A stretch of 64,000 bases of DNA from DASXVX01 sp036504075 (GTDB taxonomy: Bacteria; Bacillota; Sulfobacillia; Symbiobacteriales; Symbiobacteriaceae), in NCBI GenBank assembly GCA_036504075.1, contig DASXVX010000052.1:124001-188000 (forward strand), given 5' to 3'. Each line of letters begins with the position of its first letter. Position 1 is the stretch's first letter. Positions 33,178 to 41,229 of this stretch are shown piece by piece. Made by a program: the position numbers and the translations under genes. The notes beneath the pieces were generated by a model. It was given only the letters and a program-made list of their open reading frames with translations, did no database searches and was not told the origin of the DNA.

Positions 33178-33326
33178 GAGACAGGTTGGCCCGACAAACT
33201 TACATAGTTGGTTAAGAGGGAACTCCCCGGGGAGCGCCCTTCACGACCACCAGGTATTCACCCGAGATGGAAGGCCGGTACGCGCGGCTGGCCAACCTCA
33301 CGGGGTACTTGGTGGTCTTTCTGTTT
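33178..33326 (+). promoter_or_regulatory. Structured leader RNA, copy 2 (riboswitch candidate)
   Basis: The second copy, just after the DUF2294 stop and ahead of the NIF3 gene. P1 is a perfect 9-bp pair (33183-33191 with 33290-33298). The inner hairpin reads GAGGGAACUCC-loop-GGAGCGCCCUU, with the same AA/CG internal loop as copy 1 and compensating changes outside it (GAG/CUC there, GGG/CCC here). The terminator stem pairs 33245-33256 with 33306-33317 and is followed by TTTCTGTTT. As in copy 1, P1 and the terminator exclude each other. Confidence 0.78.
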
Positions 33327-33346
33327 CATCTAAGGAGGTACACGAA

Positions 33347-34366
33347 GTGTCAGAAGGACAGATCAAGGTTTCAGACGTCCTCGCGATCCTGGACCGGATC
33401 ACGGGCGGCAGGGTCGTTAAGGGTATCGACGATCTTTTCACAGGCAGAAATCGGTTTGTAGTGACCAAGACCTCCCACATTCCGGGCAAAGAGGTGGTGG
33501 AAACCCCCGGCCTCGTGTTTGGCGATCCCGGTGCCGCGGTCAGAAAAATCGCCCTTTGCATGACCCTGACCGAAAGCAATATCGAGTTGGCCGGCGCTTT
33601 GGGGATGGATTTGATCATTGCGCACCACCCCATTGCCGATGCAGCAAACTCCGGCGGCGTCCCCTTGAAAGGATACCTGGGACTCTATGGTCTCGGGGCG
33701 ATGGAACTTCACGAGGCCTTCCATGGCTTGCATCCCGGAATCGCGTACCTCCATGGTCACGAGGCCTTCCGGGTGGAGATCGCCTACGGCGGGCTTCCTG
33801 GCAACATCCTCTACGTCGGGAAGGCCCTGGACGAGGCAAGAACCCTGGGCCAAATGCTAGACCGGCTGGCGGACCTGATGGGGTACCGGCAAGAGGAACG
33901 GATGCTCGCCGCCGAGCGGGAGGTCAGGGATTGCCAGGAGATCCGGGAGACCTCCGTCGCCGCTCAGGGCCAAATCCTGGTAGGTTCACCGGCTGCCCCC
34001 ATGAATACGGTGCTGCACATCTTCCCCCACACGGGCTTCACGCCCGAGCATCTCGAACAGGCCAAGCGGGAGCACCCCGAAGCGGACACGGTCCTGGCCA
34101 CGATCAGCCGGGTCCGGCCGGATCATCCGCTGGTCGCGAAGACCAGGGAACTTGGCATGAACTTCGTGGTGGGCAACTCCCATGCCGTAGAAATCCTCGA
34201 AAACTGGATGCCATTTGCCAAGGCCTTGCAGCACTTCCTCCCGGAAGTTGAGATCCTGATCTTCCGGGAGCGGGTGTCCGCCATCCCGGTTGAGCGAACG
34301 GGAAGTGCCGCAATTCAACAGTACGCCCAGCAGATGGCGGACCGCTACTTGATCAAGAAAGGCTAG
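33347..34366 (+). CDS. NIF3-family dinuclear-metal protein
   Basis: A 339-residue protein of the NIF3/YbgI type, known as toroidal hexamers with two metal ions per subunit. The metal-binding HHP motif is seen at about residue 93 (LIIAHHPIAD), and the C-terminal NFVVGNSHAVEILENWMP provides the expected second His/Glu region. Its precise reaction is uncertain, as for the whole family. Start is GTG 33347, set by the GGAGG eight bases upstream. It follows leader RNA copy 2 and precedes a Gate-domain membrane protein 87 bases on, suggesting a shared substrate or metal. Confidence 0.8.
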   Translation: MSEGQIKVSDVLAILDRITGGRVVKGIDDLFTGRNRFVVTKTSHIPGKEVVETPGLVFGDPGAAVRKIALCMTLTESNIELAGALGMDLIIAHHPIADAANSGGVPLKGYLGLYGLGAMELHEAFHGLHPGIAYLHGHEAFRVEIAYGGLPGNILYVGKALDEARTLGQMLDRLADLMGYRQEERMLAAEREVRDCQEIRETSVAAQGQILVGSPAAPMNTVLHIFPHTGFTPEHLEQAKREHPEADTVLATISRVRPDHPLVAKTRELGMNFVVGNSHAVEILENWMPFAKALQHFLPEVEILIFRERVSAIPVERTGSAAIQQYAQQMADRYLIKKG

Positions 34367-34453
34367 TGGAGGTGAGCACGCGAACTGGCAGTAAGGTATC
34401 GGATCATTCCCGCAGTCGTCAATCACACGATGATATAGGAGGTACATAAGCAT

Positions 34454-35548
34454 ATGTCAGCTTTGGAGAAAAACCTCGGGCAGGCAAGTAGTTCCCGCCG
34501 CTCCATGACCACCATCGAATGGGTGGGGATCGGCCTGGTTGTCCTCACGCTGATCGGACTCTTTTACGCTCCCCAGGCCATCGCCGGTTCCTTTGACGCC
34601 ATGGTCAACAAGGTAGTCAGTGTCATCGTAAAGCTGTTTATCACCGGTACCGTGGGTATGGCGATCGTCGTCTCGGTCATCTCCGGCCGAATCCTGGAGC
34701 GGCTCGGCTTGACCGATGCGCTTATCCGCATCTTTGTACCGATTACCAGATGGCTCAACATCCACCCTGCGGTTGTCATCCCTGGCGTGTATCACATCGT
34801 GGGTGATATCAACGCCGCCAGCCGCATCACCGGGCCGATCCTGAAGAAATCCGGCGCCACCAAGGACGAACAGAAGATCGCCGTGGCCACCATGGTTCAG
34901 TGCCAACAGTCCTTTTCCACCTTCATGCTGGGTATCCTGGCCATGAGCATCGCCGGGGTTAAGGTCTTCCCGGTGGTGATCGTGGCGGTCTTTCTGCCCC
35001 TGGTCCTGATCCCGGCCCTCCTGAAGTTTACCATCTGGCGGAATACCAAAGCGGTTGCGCTGGAGGAACTCCCGCGTTTCACGCCGACCACCGCGGCGCT
35101 GCCCACCCTGTTCAACGCTGCACGGGAAGGCGCCGAGGTGCTCTTCCTGGTCGTAATTCCCGCCGGTGCCGCCGTATTCGCCATTATCGGCGCGCTTGAG
35201 TACTGGCATTTGTGGCAGCCCATTGAGGCGGGCCTGACTTCGCTCCTGGGTGCGCTCTCGATCGACCCCAAGACCGGCATTATCTCGGTGATGGCCTCCC
35301 CGACTCTGGCCATGGCTACCCTGAAGGAAACGGCCAAGGCCCTGGATCCGCGGCTGGTGGTGGGTTCCTTCGTTCTGGCCGCCTCGGGCCTGCCGTTCTC
35401 GGTCATCTTCGGCCAGATTCCGGCGATCTGGGCGGGCGCGTCCGACCTGAACGAGCGCGAAGCCATGGGTGCCGCCGTCCTGGGGGTCGTCCTCCGCTTC
35501 CTGACCGCGTTCCTGATCGGTGCCCTGCTCACACCGCTCCTGCTTTAG
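34454..35548 (+). CDS. Nucleoside-recognition (Gate) domain membrane protein
   Basis: A 364-residue membrane protein with about eight hydrophobic segments, of the Gate/nucleoside-recognition type related to spore maturation proteins SpmA/SpmB and nucleoside transporters. The VAVFLPLVLIPALLKFTIW helix and the QCQQSFSTFMLGILAMSIAGVKV segment fit that family. The ATG is preceded by AGGAGGT. It is the second gene after leader RNA copy 2, with a terminator 20 bases past its stop. A transport role is likely but the substrate is unknown. Confidence 0.8.
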   Translation: MSALEKNLGQASSSRRSMTTIEWVGIGLVVLTLIGLFYAPQAIAGSFDAMVNKVVSVIVKLFITGTVGMAIVVSVISGRILERLGLTDALIRIFVPITRWLNIHPAVVIPGVYHIVGDINAASRITGPILKKSGATKDEQKIAVATMVQCQQSFSTFMLGILAMSIAGVKVFPVVIVAVFLPLVLIPALLKFTIWRNTKAVALEELPRFTPTTAALPTLFNAAREGAEVLFLVVIPAGAAVFAIIGALEYWHLWQPIEAGLTSLLGALSIDPKTGIISVMASPTLAMATLKETAKALDPRLVVGSFVLAASGLPFSVIFGQIPAIWAGASDLNEREAMGAAVLGVVLRFLTAFLIGALLTPLLL

Positions 35549-35566
35549 TGCGGTGGGCAACGAGCC

Positions 35567-35600
35567 AAAACCCCAGCAGCCATTTAGCGCTGCTGGGGTT
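35567..35600 (+). terminator. Terminator of the NIF3/Gate operon
   Basis: A 13-bp stem (AAACCCCAGCAGC with its complement) is followed by TTTCC. The same CCCCAGCAGC-type stem is used at 39007-39044 and 41176-41216, an interesting family of near-identical terminators. Confidence 0.85.
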
Positions 35601-35672
35601 TCCGCTTTCACCGGTTGAGCCGGAAGATGGCATCTGGCGTGCCAATGCTTTTTGACCGCATCGTTGGGGCAT

Positions 35673-35929
35673 CTCGGTCGCGGCTGCGTTTGACTCCAGT
35701 AGTGCTCCAGTAGCACTCCAGTAGCACTCCAGTAGCACTCCAGTAGTACTCCAGTAGTACTCCAGCAGTACTCGGATCGAGTACCCCGGGACCCTTGCAG
35801 GGCACCCACTGTAGCCGAATCGGCTACAGTGGGTGCGATGTCTGTGGGGTAGATCAGGCGGACAGGAGCGCTCCCGGCTTATCGCCGGGGTCTACAGCGG
35901 AGCGGCTTTGGCCCCGAATGCCGGCCAGC
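35673..35929 (+). repeat. Repeat module 1: 11-bp array plus 17-bp inverted repeat
   Basis: The module starts CGGTCGCGGCTGCG, then about seven units of an 11-base repeat (AGTAGCACTCC type; 35698-35773), then CCCCGGGACCCTTGCAGG, then a perfect 17-bp inverted repeat (35802-35818 with 35820-35836), then a tail ending GGCCCCGAA. The same order is found at 38069-38280, so this is a dispersed element family. Confidence 0.8.
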
Positions 35930-35992
35930 AGTACTGTAGCAGTACTCCAGCAGTACTCCAGCAGTACTCCAGCAGGACTCCAGCAGGACTCG
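35926..35992 (+). repeat. Second 11-bp repeat array
   Basis: About six units of AGCAGTACTCC follow directly after module 1. The unit is the same family as the array inside the module. A period of 11 bases is close to one helical turn, so bound proteins would line up on one face of the DNA. Confidence 0.8.
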
Positions 35993-36183
35993 TACACGCC
36001 CTCAACTCTGGCGCAGCATGACAACCTGAGCCGACGATGGGGAAGGCCATCTCCTCCGGGAGACGCCGGTACCTGTAAAGAGCTAGGGAAACGCAAGCCG
36101 GCCCGTGAGGGCCGGATGAGACTCCGTGAAATAAATGATCATCCAATGACAAAACCAGGGGCATCGCTGGACTCTCACAACGC

Positions 36184-36224
36184 AAAAGGCCCGATTCGCA
36201 CGTTACGGGCGGATCGGGCCTTTT
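36184..36224. terminator. Terminator hairpin downstream of the MDR gene
   Basis: A 12-bp perfect stem (AAAAGGCCCGAT with ATCGGGCCTTTT) is flanked by A and T runs, so it can stop transcription from either side. The nearest gene ending towards it is the oxidoreductase at 36357. Confidence 0.7.
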
Positions 36225-36356
36225 GCATGGATTGAATGAGGGCGTATAGGTATGCAGGGCGAGGGCGAACTGCCCAGGACCTGTCTCCAAGGGGCCGGCT
36301 AAAACCCACGAAACCTCGTACAGGGTGGCGCTGCCGTTCCGAATGGGGTGGTACAA

Positions 36357-37316
36357 TCACCCCGTTTTGATTTCAACGACGACCTTCCCCTTTGTACGCC
36401 CACTTTCAACATGCCGGTGAGCCTCTACGATCTGATCCAAAGGATAGCACTTCTCAATAACGGGTCTCACTTTCCCTTCCTCCATAAGCCCGCGCAGGAA
36501 GTCCAAATCCGTGTCATTGGGTTTGGCAAGATGCCCTTTAGGTTTCTTGCGACCAATCCAAGAACCGATCATCAATTGAATTGGGTGGTACTTGGGGAAG
36601 ATCGGGTGTTCTGTAATATATAGACCCGTCTCGGTTAGAGAACGCAAACAGCTGAAGAAGGTCCGCCTACCAACCGCATCCAGAATGAGATCGTACTTTT
36701 TTCCGTTATCCGCGAAATCTTCCTTGGTATAGTCGATCACGTAATCTGCCCCAAGATCTTTAACCCAAGGAAGATTCGAAGTACTACAAACAGCGGTCAC
36801 CTCAGCCCCGAAGACTCTGGCAAGCTGAACGGCAATATGCCCAATGCCACCCGATGCGCCGTAGATCAAGACCTTTTGGCCTTGCTTTATCTGCGCTACA
36901 TCTCGCAAGGCTTGCAGCGCCGTCAGAGCAACACACGGCATCGCTGCTGCCTCCTGAAAGGTCGCGTTCTTCGGCATAAGACCAAGGACACTCTGACGAG
37001 GGCAGACATATTCTGCATGGGATCCCAGACAACTCCCAAAAACATGATCGCCAACCTTAAATTTGCGCACGTTCTTGCCGACCGCTTCAATCGTACCCGC
37101 AACGTCTATGCCCAGTATGCGCTTTTTGGGTTTTGTAAGACCATTCTCTAACCTGGTGAGCAAATAGCCCTTTCGAAAATAGGTGTCATAGGGATTGACC
37201 GAAGCGGAATGCACTCTAATCAACACCCGGTCGTCATCCCGGATGGTTGGCTGTTCGACATCCTCTATCTTCAGGACTTCAGGGGGACCATACGATCTGT
37301 AAATGGCAGCTCTCAT
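36357..37316 (-). CDS. Zinc-free MDR oxidoreductase (quinone reductase-like)
   Basis: A 319-residue medium-chain dehydrogenase/reductase of the NAD(P)H:quinone oxidoreductase group. The N-terminal GroES-like part has YGPPEVLKIEDVEQPTI and SVNPYDTYFRKGYL. The nucleotide-binding fold shows VLIYGASGGIGHIAVQLARVFGAEVTAVCS (AxxGxxG) near residue 150. Structural-zinc Cys residues are absent. The ATG at 37316 is set by AGGAGGTT. Its GC content is visibly lower than the surroundings, so it may be a recent arrival. The substrate cannot be predicted. Confidence 0.88.
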   Translation of the reverse strand: MRAAIYRSYGPPEVLKIEDVEQPTIRDDDRVLIRVHSASVNPYDTYFRKGYLLTRLENGLTKPKKRILGIDVAGTIEAVGKNVRKFKVGDHVFGSCLGSHAEYVCPRQSVLGLMPKNATFQEAAAMPCVALTALQALRDVAQIKQGQKVLIYGASGGIGHIAVQLARVFGAEVTAVCSTSNLPWVKDLGADYVIDYTKEDFADNGKKYDLILDAVGRRTFFSCLRSLTETGLYITEHPIFPKYHPIQLMIGSWIGRKKPKGHLAKPNDTDLDFLRGLMEEGKVRPVIEKCYPLDQIVEAHRHVESGRTKGKVVVEIKTG

Positions 37317-38429
37317 CAATCTAACCTCCTGGTGCTTTACCCATTGTTTAGACCTCGTCAGGCTGCGGGCGCTTCGTCGAACTTGCGGCGGGCGGGCGCC
37401 CAGCAACCGGCAAGTGTGGCACCGGCCACGTTGCTCAAACCTGCCCGATCCATGGCTACCGTCAACGTCTCACGGCCCATTGACCCCCGGGTAGCATACT
37501 GTATGCTACACTACTCCACCTCCAGAACCCTGCGTTAAGCACCACCTATGGAAACTCGGTGTGGTAATGGTGGCCAGGGGCAGGGACCTCAGGCCGTCAC
37601 ATTCGCGAGCGTTAGCGACATAAGCCCAGAATCCCGTCCGGAGGTTGCCGTCGTGGGAGCCCCTGCCGGTACCTGTAATCGCTTGAGTCTGATTGGCACC
37701 CCGGGAACTGGGGTGCCTGCAGCAGTTCGTCCAGGGCCTCCAACTGGACGCCTGGGCGCCGGCGACGTGGGCCGCCTACCGCCGCCGGCAGGCGGGACTT
37801 TGCGGCGGCGGCTCCGACGAGTTTCGAGGGCGATTTGCAGGATGAACTACTGGTCTACAGAATAGCTATCGTACACCACGCCGCTCGTCTCTGCCGATTT
37901 GTTGACGCCTTTCCTCGGCCTTCTTTGCTGACATTGAACGTAAATATTTGTAAATTGCGATGGGTTGGTAGCTGTCATGTCCCGGCAAGTTCCACTCCCC
38001 GTCCGTGCCCGTCACCATAACGGTCACCACGGTGTCGGATGGCTGGCCTCTTCATCCGCGAACTCCTCACGGTCGCGGCTGCGCCTGACTCCAGCAGCAC
38101 TTCAGCATGACTCCAGTAGTACGCCAACAGGACTCGGACCCAGTCCCCCGGGACCCTTGCACGGCGCCCCCTGTAGCCAATTCGGCCACAAGGGGCGCCC
38201 TCTTTATGCGGCAAATCAGGCCGCCAGGCGCTCCTCCCACTGACCGCCAGGGCTTACAGTGGAGCAGCTTCCACCCCGAACATCGCGCACATCGAAACGA
38301 TTCCATCTATCAACTTGATAGGAAAAATATTGGTATTTCCCTATTGTCACCCTAATCTGCTCATGATAATATTGTATTAGATCGTTCCTTTATTTGGATG
38401 AACCAGCTAAGAATCAGGAGGCGTTCCCC
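37317..38429. other. Gene-free region with repeat module 2
   Basis: About 1.1 kb with no convincing gene on either strand. A short palindrome GCATAC-T-GTATGC lies near 37494-37506, upstream of the divergent oxidoreductase. Repeat module 2 fills 38069-38280. The last 120 bases are AT-rich and should hold the promoter of the hypothetical gene at 38430. Confidence 0.6.
38069..38280 (+). repeat. Repeat module 2
   Basis: Same layout as module 1: CGGTCGCGGCTGCG, degenerate 11-bp units, CCCCGGGACCCTTGCA, an inverted repeat (38163-38178 with 38184-38199, 14 of 16 paired) and the tail ending CACCCCGAA. The inverted repeat's sequence differs from module 1, yet most pairs are kept by paired changes, which argues for a functional hairpin. 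Confidence 0.75.
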
Positions 38430-38990
38430 ATGGATGAGTCCAAGAAGCCGCCCAAGGAGGAAGTCGAAGCGATCGCGGCCGCCGCTATGGAAGAGGTCAT
38501 CGACAACTCCTTCGCCGACCTGCTCCAGAATGCACGACCCGAAGACCTGGTCGGCACCACTCCCGGCGCCGAAGTTCGCAAGACCACTGCCCTCCCCTCC
38601 AACTGCTGGGTCTACGGCCCCGGCAAGCTCGAACTCCTCAGCGTCGCGTATGCCCGCCTCGTCCGCAACGCCGGCCCGGACGTAAAGTACGTCGAACGAG
38701 TCTATGCCAAACTGGTTAACGGCACAAAAATCCTGATCCTCAAGCCCGCCCCCGCCACCGACCTGACCGCCTATGAAGTGAAGCGCTACGACGGGAACTC
38801 CTCCGCCCTGATCAACCTCTCCGATTTGCTCGGGGAGCACAAGCTGGTCGTGGCCACCGGCTGGAAGGAGCGGCACGAAGTCGCCTACATTCCCAAGGGC
38901 AGCCCCCTGGGCAGCGGCCTCGCCATCGACCTGGGCGCCGTCAAGCAGCGCAGCCGGGTGTCCAAAAAGAAGGCCGCAGAGCAGGCATAG
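38430..38990 (+). CDS. Hypothetical protein
   Basis: A 186-residue soluble protein with a charged N-terminus (DESKKPPKEEVEAIAAAAMEE) and a basic C-terminus (RSRVSKKKAAEQA). The middle looks globular and beta-rich (VYGPGKLELLSVAYARLVRNAG, TKILILKPAPATDL, HKLVVATGWKERHEVAYIP). I do not recognise the family. The ATG is supported by AGGAGGCG, and a strong terminator follows 16 bases after the stop, so it is a well-bounded single-gene unit. Confidence 0.75.
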   Translation: MDESKKPPKEEVEAIAAAAMEEVIDNSFADLLQNARPEDLVGTTPGAEVRKTTALPSNCWVYGPGKLELLSVAYARLVRNAGPDVKYVERVYAKLVNGTKILILKPAPATDLTAYEVKRYDGNSSALINLSDLLGEHKLVVATGWKERHEVAYIPKGSPLGSGLAIDLGAVKQRSRVSKKKAAEQA

Positions 38991-39006
38991 GGTAGCAAAA
39001 CCACAT

Positions 39007-39044
39007 GAAAGCCCCAGCAGCTGTAATGCGCTGCTGGGGCTTTC
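39007..39044. terminator. Terminator after the hypothetical gene
   Basis: A 13-15-bp stem (GAAAGCCCCAGCAGC with its complement). It and the following 56 bases duplicate the terminator and 3' end of prkA at 41176-41269. Confidence 0.85.
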
Positions 39045-39100
39045 ATGAATTGCAATCACTCACCGACTGAGCAAGGTCCCTACGCACCGTAGCAACTCCG
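39007..39100. repeat. 94-bp duplicate of prkA tail and terminator (copy 1)
   Basis: This segment is about 80% identical to 41176-41269: a terminator followed by the last codons of prkA read on the minus strand. Here the prkA codons are decayed and no longer in frame. The two copies bracket the sigma-factor remnant and the MFS transporter gene. Confidence 0.8.
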
Positions 39101-39119
39101 CCCGGCCCCCCCTACAGGA

Positions 39120-39300
39120 TCAGAAGGCCGCCAGGTCGAACTGGCGGAGGCGCTCCGGGTCGGCGATCACATCGATCTCGGCGATCTTCCCGCCTTTGAC
39201 CGTGACACCCATTACCAATAACAGCCGGCCAAGCGGGGCCACGACCACTCCCACCGCTCCGTTCACGAGCGCCGATTGGGCGTGCCGGGCACATTCAGGG
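39120..39300 (-). pseudogene. 3' remnant of a SigJ-type ECF sigma factor
   Basis: The last ~60 codons read VNGAVGVVVAPLGRLLLVMGVTVKGGKIAEIDVIADPERLRQFDLAAF, which matches the SnoaL-like tail of SigJ-type ECF sigma factors (the GRI-IDVIADPERLR-DLA pattern). The sigma domains and most of the gene are missing; upstream frames are interrupted. It is therefore a decayed 3' fragment, probably with no product. It lies between the prkA-tail duplicate and the MFS gene. Confidence 0.6.
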
Positions 39301-39668
39301 TGCGCCACCAGGTAGGCGCCGAGGGTCATCACCATTAACCAGCTGAAGGCCTGTACATCTTCTCCCGCTGTCCGGACACTCAAGATCGAAACAGGCCAGT
39401 AGCTACAAGAGCAATCAGGACGTCGTAAGCGACGACCTGCCTGACCCGCGCGCAGCGGCCCGGAACCGGAGAATGGGCAGAAAACCGCCTTCGTACGGCA
39501 CCTGGTCCCGCTCGTACAGGCCTGAGCCGTGCGCCTCGACCACGAGGGCGAGAAACCGGCGGTAGGCCGGCGGCCTGCCCAGCCGCAACCGCCATCGCCG
39601 CGCGTACGCCAATCCATTCATTTAAGATGTGAAGTTTATGGTATCCTGAGATTCAGGAGGCAACATCC

Positions 39669-40898
39669 ATGCTCTCGTACCTGCGCAATCTTTACCACCG
39701 CCACAGTCCTACGGTGTGGCTCCTGGCGCTCGGGCGCCTCGTCGACATGACTACCCTCTGGATGGCCATGCCGTTCATGGCGATTTTCATCAACCGGGCC
39801 GGTGCATCTGCCAGCGTAACCGGGCTGGTACTGGCTCTGAACCCGGTCGCCCAGTTGATCGGCAACATCGTCGGGGGACAATGGTCTGACCGTCGCGGCC
39901 GGCGCCCCGTCATCCTGTTCGCCATGGGCTTCCGCGTCTTCGTCCTGCTCTTCTATGCATTCGCCGGCCACGTGTGGCAGTTCGCCGTCCTCTCCTTCTG
40001 TAATGGCCTGGTGAACGCGCTCTTCAACCCGGCGTATACGGCCGCCATTGCCGACTCGACGGATCCGAAGGAACGTCTGGAGGCGTTCAGCCTCAGCCGG
40101 GTGATGTCCAACCTGGGCGTGGGCCTGGGACCGCTCCTGGGCGGCGCCTTCGGCATCGGGGCGCAGCGGTTCCTCTTCAGCACCGCGTCGCTCAGTTCGC
40201 TGGCGGTTGGCACAGCCTTCTTCCTGTATCTGAAGGAGCCCAAACGGGGTACCGCCCCGCCCCCTGCGGGCAAGAGCCGGCTCCGTGAGACGCTGGAGAA
40301 TTGGGGAACGATCCTGACCGACCGGGCGCTCTTCATCTTCATTGCGGCGGGCGTACTGTCCCAGATAGCCTATGTCCAGGTGTCCTCGTCACTGTCGATC
40401 CACCTCTCGCACACCTTTGCCGACTTCGAACACGTCTACGCCTTCATCTGGACGCTGAACGGCGCCCTGGTCGTCCTGCTTCAGCTTCCAGTCTCCGCCG
40501 TGTTCCGGCGCCAGCGCATGGTCGTGCCCGCCGTACTTGGTCCGGCGGTCTTCGCTGTCGGATATGCGCTGTTCGCCCTGGCCGGAACGCCCTTCCAGCT
40601 TCACGCCGCCGCCACCGTCTGGACGATAGGTGAGGTGATTCTCGCGGTCCCGCAGACGACCTTTGCCACCGACATCGCCCCCGTCGACCTGCGCGCTCGG
40701 TACGCGGGCGCCGCTGCACTGGACAGAGCGCTGGGCGGTACCATCGCGCCGATCCTGGGTACAGCCGTATTGCAGGCGTTCGGCGGGCGCACGGTCATGT
40801 TCGGGGCCGCGGGTGCGGCAATCTGTGCGGGTGTACTCTACTACTTCGCCGAGCAGGGGCGGAGCCGGCGCCTGGCGCTGGCTGACCGAGTAGCGTAA
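39669..40898 (+). CDS. MFS transporter
   Basis: A 409-residue major facilitator with about 12 transmembrane segments. The loop 2-3 signature is GGQWSDRRGRRPVIL (G-x3-D-x2-GRR type) at about residue 75. The class is that of drug or small-molecule exporters, and the substrate is not predictable. The ATG follows AGGAGGC. It lies between two copies of the prkA tail/terminator repeat and downstream of a sigma-factor remnant, so it is part of a rearranged accessory segment. Confidence 0.9.
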   Translation: MLSYLRNLYHRHSPTVWLLALGRLVDMTTLWMAMPFMAIFINRAGASASVTGLVLALNPVAQLIGNIVGGQWSDRRGRRPVILFAMGFRVFVLLFYAFAGHVWQFAVLSFCNGLVNALFNPAYTAAIADSTDPKERLEAFSLSRVMSNLGVGLGPLLGGAFGIGAQRFLFSTASLSSLAVGTAFFLYLKEPKRGTAPPPAGKSRLRETLENWGTILTDRALFIFIAAGVLSQIAYVQVSSSLSIHLSHTFADFEHVYAFIWTLNGALVVLLQLPVSAVFRRQRMVVPAVLGPAVFAVGYALFALAGTPFQLHAAATVWTIGEVILAVPQTTFATDIAPVDLRARYAGAAALDRALGGTIAPILGTAVLQAFGGRTVMFGAAGAAICAGVLYYFAEQGRSRRLALADRVA

Positions 40899-41175
40899 GC
40901 GGGCCACAGTGGACAAACCACCGCGTGCCTGCCCCGCGTAACACCCGGTAGCTCGCACTTTCTTTGGCAGGAGCTCGGGCGAAAGGGCCGTTCACCAGCC
41001 ATTGTCAGGGTGTTAGTCGGCGGCGGAGCGGATGAACGACGCCGAATGCGCCGACTGCGTCATCATCACCCTGACGGCCGGCCTGCAGACCCGCAAGACC
41101 CGCTCCGCCTCGACCAAGAAGGCCTCCTCCACCTCAGCCACCCAAAGCGAGACCAATCGAAACACCTACAAGTTC
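40899..41175. other. Gene-free region between MFS gene and prkA remnant
   Basis: About 280 bases with no supported gene. A short plus-strand frame from 41032 runs into the terminator and has no ribosome site, so I do not call it. Confidence 0.5.
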
Positions 41176-41216
41176 GAAAACCCCAGCAGCCATGAAATGC
41201 GCTGCTGGGGTTTCCC
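41176..41216. terminator. Terminator of the prkA remnant
   Basis: A stem of about 13 bp (AAACCCCAGCAGC type, loop CATGAAATGC) lies just past the prkA stop on the minus strand. This is the parental or sister copy of the terminator at 39007. Confidence 0.85.
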
Positions 41217-41229
41217 GTATTGCGATCAC

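Larger units (their letters stand above)
35549..36356. other. Gene-free region with repeat module 1
   Basis: After the terminator, about 750 bases hold no convincing gene. They carry repeat module 1, a second 11-bp array and a strong hairpin at 36184-36224 (AAAAGGCCCGAT with its complement) that probably ends the minus-strand oxidoreductase transcript. Confidence 0.6.

Noticed and set aside
32622..33326. T-box, SAM-I, TPP or cobalamin riboswitch
   Set aside because: The hallmark T-box AGGGTGGAACCGCG, SAM-I, TPP CTGAGA and cobalamin GCCACTG sequences are absent in both copies.
34457..35809. A 450-codon minus-strand frame with repeated YWSATGVLLE peptide
   Set aside because: It runs antisense through the Gate-domain gene; the peptide repeat is just the 11-bp array read in three frames.
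35698..35992. Possible CRISPR array
   Set aside because: Units are 11 bp with no spacers and no cas genes nearby.
41032..41220. A small plus-strand gene before the prkA remnant
   Set aside because: The frame runs through a terminator hairpin and lacks a ribosome site.
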